Source of the DNA: Pseudomonas sp. KU43P
GTDB taxonomy: Bacteria > Pseudomonadota > Gammaproteobacteria > Pseudomonadales > Pseudomonadaceae
NCBI RefSeq assembly: GCF_033095865.1
Contig: NZ_AP019365.1
Coordinates: 130,001-194,000 of the forward strand
Direction: 5' to 3'
DNA length: 64,000 nucleotides
Part shown: piece by piece, positions 62,464 to 64,000 of the stretch
How the letters are laid out: each line of letters opens with the position of its first letter
How positions within the stretch are numbered: position 1 is the stretch's first letter
Program-made: the position numbers and the translations under genes
Notes under the pieces: generated by a model
What the model was told of the DNA's origin: nothing
The model's input: only the letters and a program-made list of their open reading frames with translations
The model's database searches: none

Positions 62464-62942
62464 GCAACCCACGCAAGCTGGCGCGCCGAGCGCGCATGTT
62501 GCGCTGGCTGCTGAACCTCTACCCGCCGTACCTCGGCGCCGGGATCCGCATCCAGCACATCAGCCCGGACATGCGCAGCGTAAAGGTGTGCATGAAACTC
62601 ACCCGCTGGAACCGCAACTACGTCGGTACCCAGTTCGGTGGCAGCCTTTACTCCATGGTCGACCCGTTCTACATGCTGTTGCTGATCGAGCAGTTGGGCC
62701 GTGAGTACATCGTCTGGGACAAGGCCGCGAGCATCGATTTCATCGCGCCTGGCAAGGGCCCGGTGTATGCCGAATTCCACGTCGATGACGCGCTGCTGGA
62801 TGAAATTCGCCAGCAGACCGCCAGCGGCAAGAAGTACCTGCCCCGTTTGCAGGTCGATATCCGCGACGGTGCCGGCGAGCTGGTGGCGCGGGTCGATAAA
62901 ACCCTATACGTGCGGCTCAAGCCGCAAGCGAGGCAGGCGTAA
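62460..62942 (+). CDS. DUF4442 hot-dog fold protein
   Basis: A 160-residue protein of the DUF4442 group, thioesterase-like: LNLYPPYLGAGIRIQHISPD, NRNYVGTQFGGSLYSMVDPF and KAASIDFIAPGKGPVYAEF are typical. No activity is assigned. It is inserted between two ubiquinone hydroxylase genes with a 4-base overlap to ubiH. Confidence 0.87.
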   Translation: MSNPRKLARRARMLRWLLNLYPPYLGAGIRIQHISPDMRSVKVCMKLTRWNRNYVGTQFGGSLYSMVDPFYMLLLIEQLGREYIVWDKAASIDFIAPGKGPVYAEFHVDDALLDEIRQQTASGKKYLPRLQVDIRDGAGELVARVDKTLYVRLKPQARQA

Positions 62943-62946
62943 GGCA

Positions 62947-64000
62947 TGGAAATGCGCGCAGATGTGTTGATTGTCGGTGCCGGTATGGTCGGCAGCGCCC
63001 TGGCCCTGGCGTTGCGCCACAGCGGCCTGGAAATTCTCCTGCTCGATGGCGGCCCGCTGTCGGTCAAACCGTTCGATGACCAGGCGCCGTTCGAGCCGCG
63101 GGTCAGTGCCCTGTCGGCGGCAAGCCAGCGCATTCTTGATCGCCTCGGTGCCTGGGACGGCATCGCCAACCGGCGTGTCGCACCCTATACCGACATGCAT
63201 GTGTGGGATGGCAGCGGCACCGGGCAAATTCATTTCTCGGCCGCCAGCGTGCATGCCCAGGTACTCGGCCACATCGTCGAGAACCGGGTGGTGCAGGACG
63301 GCCTGCTGGACCGTCTGCACGACAGTGATATCGGCCTTCTGGCCAATGCTCGGCTGGAGCAGCTGCGCCGCTCGGGCGACGAGTGGTTGCTGACCCTGGC
63401 AGATGGGCGCCGCCTGCGTGCACCGCTGGTGGTGGCCGCCGATGGTGCCAATTCTGCAGTGCGGCGCCTGGCTGGCTGCGAAACACGCGAGTGGGATTAC
63501 CTGCACCACGCCATCGTCACCAGTGTGCGCTGCAGTGCGGCACACCAGGCCACGGCCTGGCAGCGCTTCACCGATGAGGGGCCATTGGCATTTCTGCCAT
63601 TGTTGCGGGACGGCAAGCAGGATTGGTGTTCGATTGTGTGGTCGACTACGCCGGAGCAGGCCGAGCAGCTGATGGGGTTGCCTGACGATGCCTTCCGCAA
63701 GGCCCTGGAGCGCGCCTTCGAGGGGCGTCTGGGCGAGGTGCTGGAGGCAGATCCGCGCGTCTGTGTTCCGCTGCGCCAGCGGCACGCCAAGCGCTATGTG
63801 GATGAGGGCCTGGCGCTGATCGGTGATGCTGCGCACACCATCCACCCGCTGGCTGGCCAGGGCGTCAACCTGGGGTTCCTCGACGCCGCCGTGCTGGCGG
63901 AGGTGCTGGTGAATGCCTGTGAGCGCGGCGAGCGCCTGGCCGATGTGAAGGTGCTCAGCCGCTACGAGCGCCGGCGCATGCCGCACAACCTGGCGCTGAT
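62947..64000 (+). CDS. Ubiquinone-biosynthesis FAD hydroxylase (UbiI/VisC-like), cut by the window end
   Basis: The first 351 codons are present; no stop is reached. FAD motifs are VGAGMVGSALALALRHSGLE near the start and GDAAHTIHPLAGQGVNLGFL near residue 293. The start (MEMRAD) lies four bases after the DUF4442 stop codon. It belongs to the UbiH/UbiF/UbiI family; by position after pepP-ubiH it corresponds to the VisC/UbiI C5-hydroxylase, but UbiF-type specificity cannot be excluded from sequence alone. Confidence 0.9.

Overview
The window looks like a chromosomal segment of a Pseudomonas, most likely of the P. putida group. The support is the GC-rich codon usage, seven paired REP sequences of the Pseudomonas type with an associated RAYT transposase, lapG-lapD beside a FecI/FecR/TonB-receptor set and a GntR gene, and the ppk/ppx/trxA/rho/ubiD and zapA/6S RNA/pepP/ubiH neighbourhoods. 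Species-level assignment is inference.

Layout. 1-1055: the 3' end of a 23S rRNA gene and two identical 5S genes, each with its own terminator. 1153-5972: a siderophore uptake unit (TonB-dependent receptor, FecR anti-sigma, ECF sigma with a Fur box) and a GntR regulator. 6247-8896: lapG-lapD, the c-di-GMP-controlled periplasmic protease switch for LapA-type adhesins. As I recall P. putida KT2440, lapC-lapB-lapA come next; here they are absent. 9491-25911: a large exopolysaccharide locus. Ten minus-strand genes run from a BcsB-like protein through an NfrB-like glycosyltransferase with a C-terminal MshEN (c-di-GMP-binding type) domain, an NfrA-like TPR/beta-barrel protein, two AlgX/AlgJ-like SGNH proteins, an MBOAT acyltransferase, a carrier protein, an amino-acid adenylating enzyme and an AlgF-like protein to an acyl-CoA dehydrogenase. 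A UDP-GlcNAc 2-epimerase gene (wecB) with its own terminator lies upstream and a DUF4434 lipoprotein gene faces the far end. I read this as a c-di-GMP-gated, probably ManNAc-based exopolysaccharide carrying an amino-acid-derived acyl decoration. It is the best candidate here for an undescribed system.

26058-29912: a TauD-like dioxygenase with an SsuABC/TauABC-type ABC transporter. 30079-31931: an orphan type VI secretion module made of an hcp gene broken by one in-frame stop, a glycine-zipper effector candidate and a membrane immunity candidate. 32074-32637: a WYL-family regulator lacking its central domain. 33829-38898: a MarR-controlled, translationally coupled FUSC/DUF1656/HlyD/outer-membrane-factor efflux operon. 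38899-40579: a RAYT between REP pairs, then a structured leader RNA candidate and two small genes bracketed by near-identical 104-base direct repeats.

40682-64000 is mostly core genome: cytochrome c/FTR1 fusion, UPF0178, elbB, sterol-desaturase family, DedA, ppk and ppx (both with Pho-box-like sites), trxA, rho, ubiD with a flavin reductase, chaC, quinone oxidoreductase, FliL-like, EVE, 5-formyl-THF cyclo-ligase, 6S RNA, zapA, a TIGR02449 coiled-coil protein, UPF0149, pepP, ubiH, DUF4442 and a second ubiquinone hydroxylase cut by the window end. ubiD, ubiH and the last gene all belong to ubiquinone biosynthesis.
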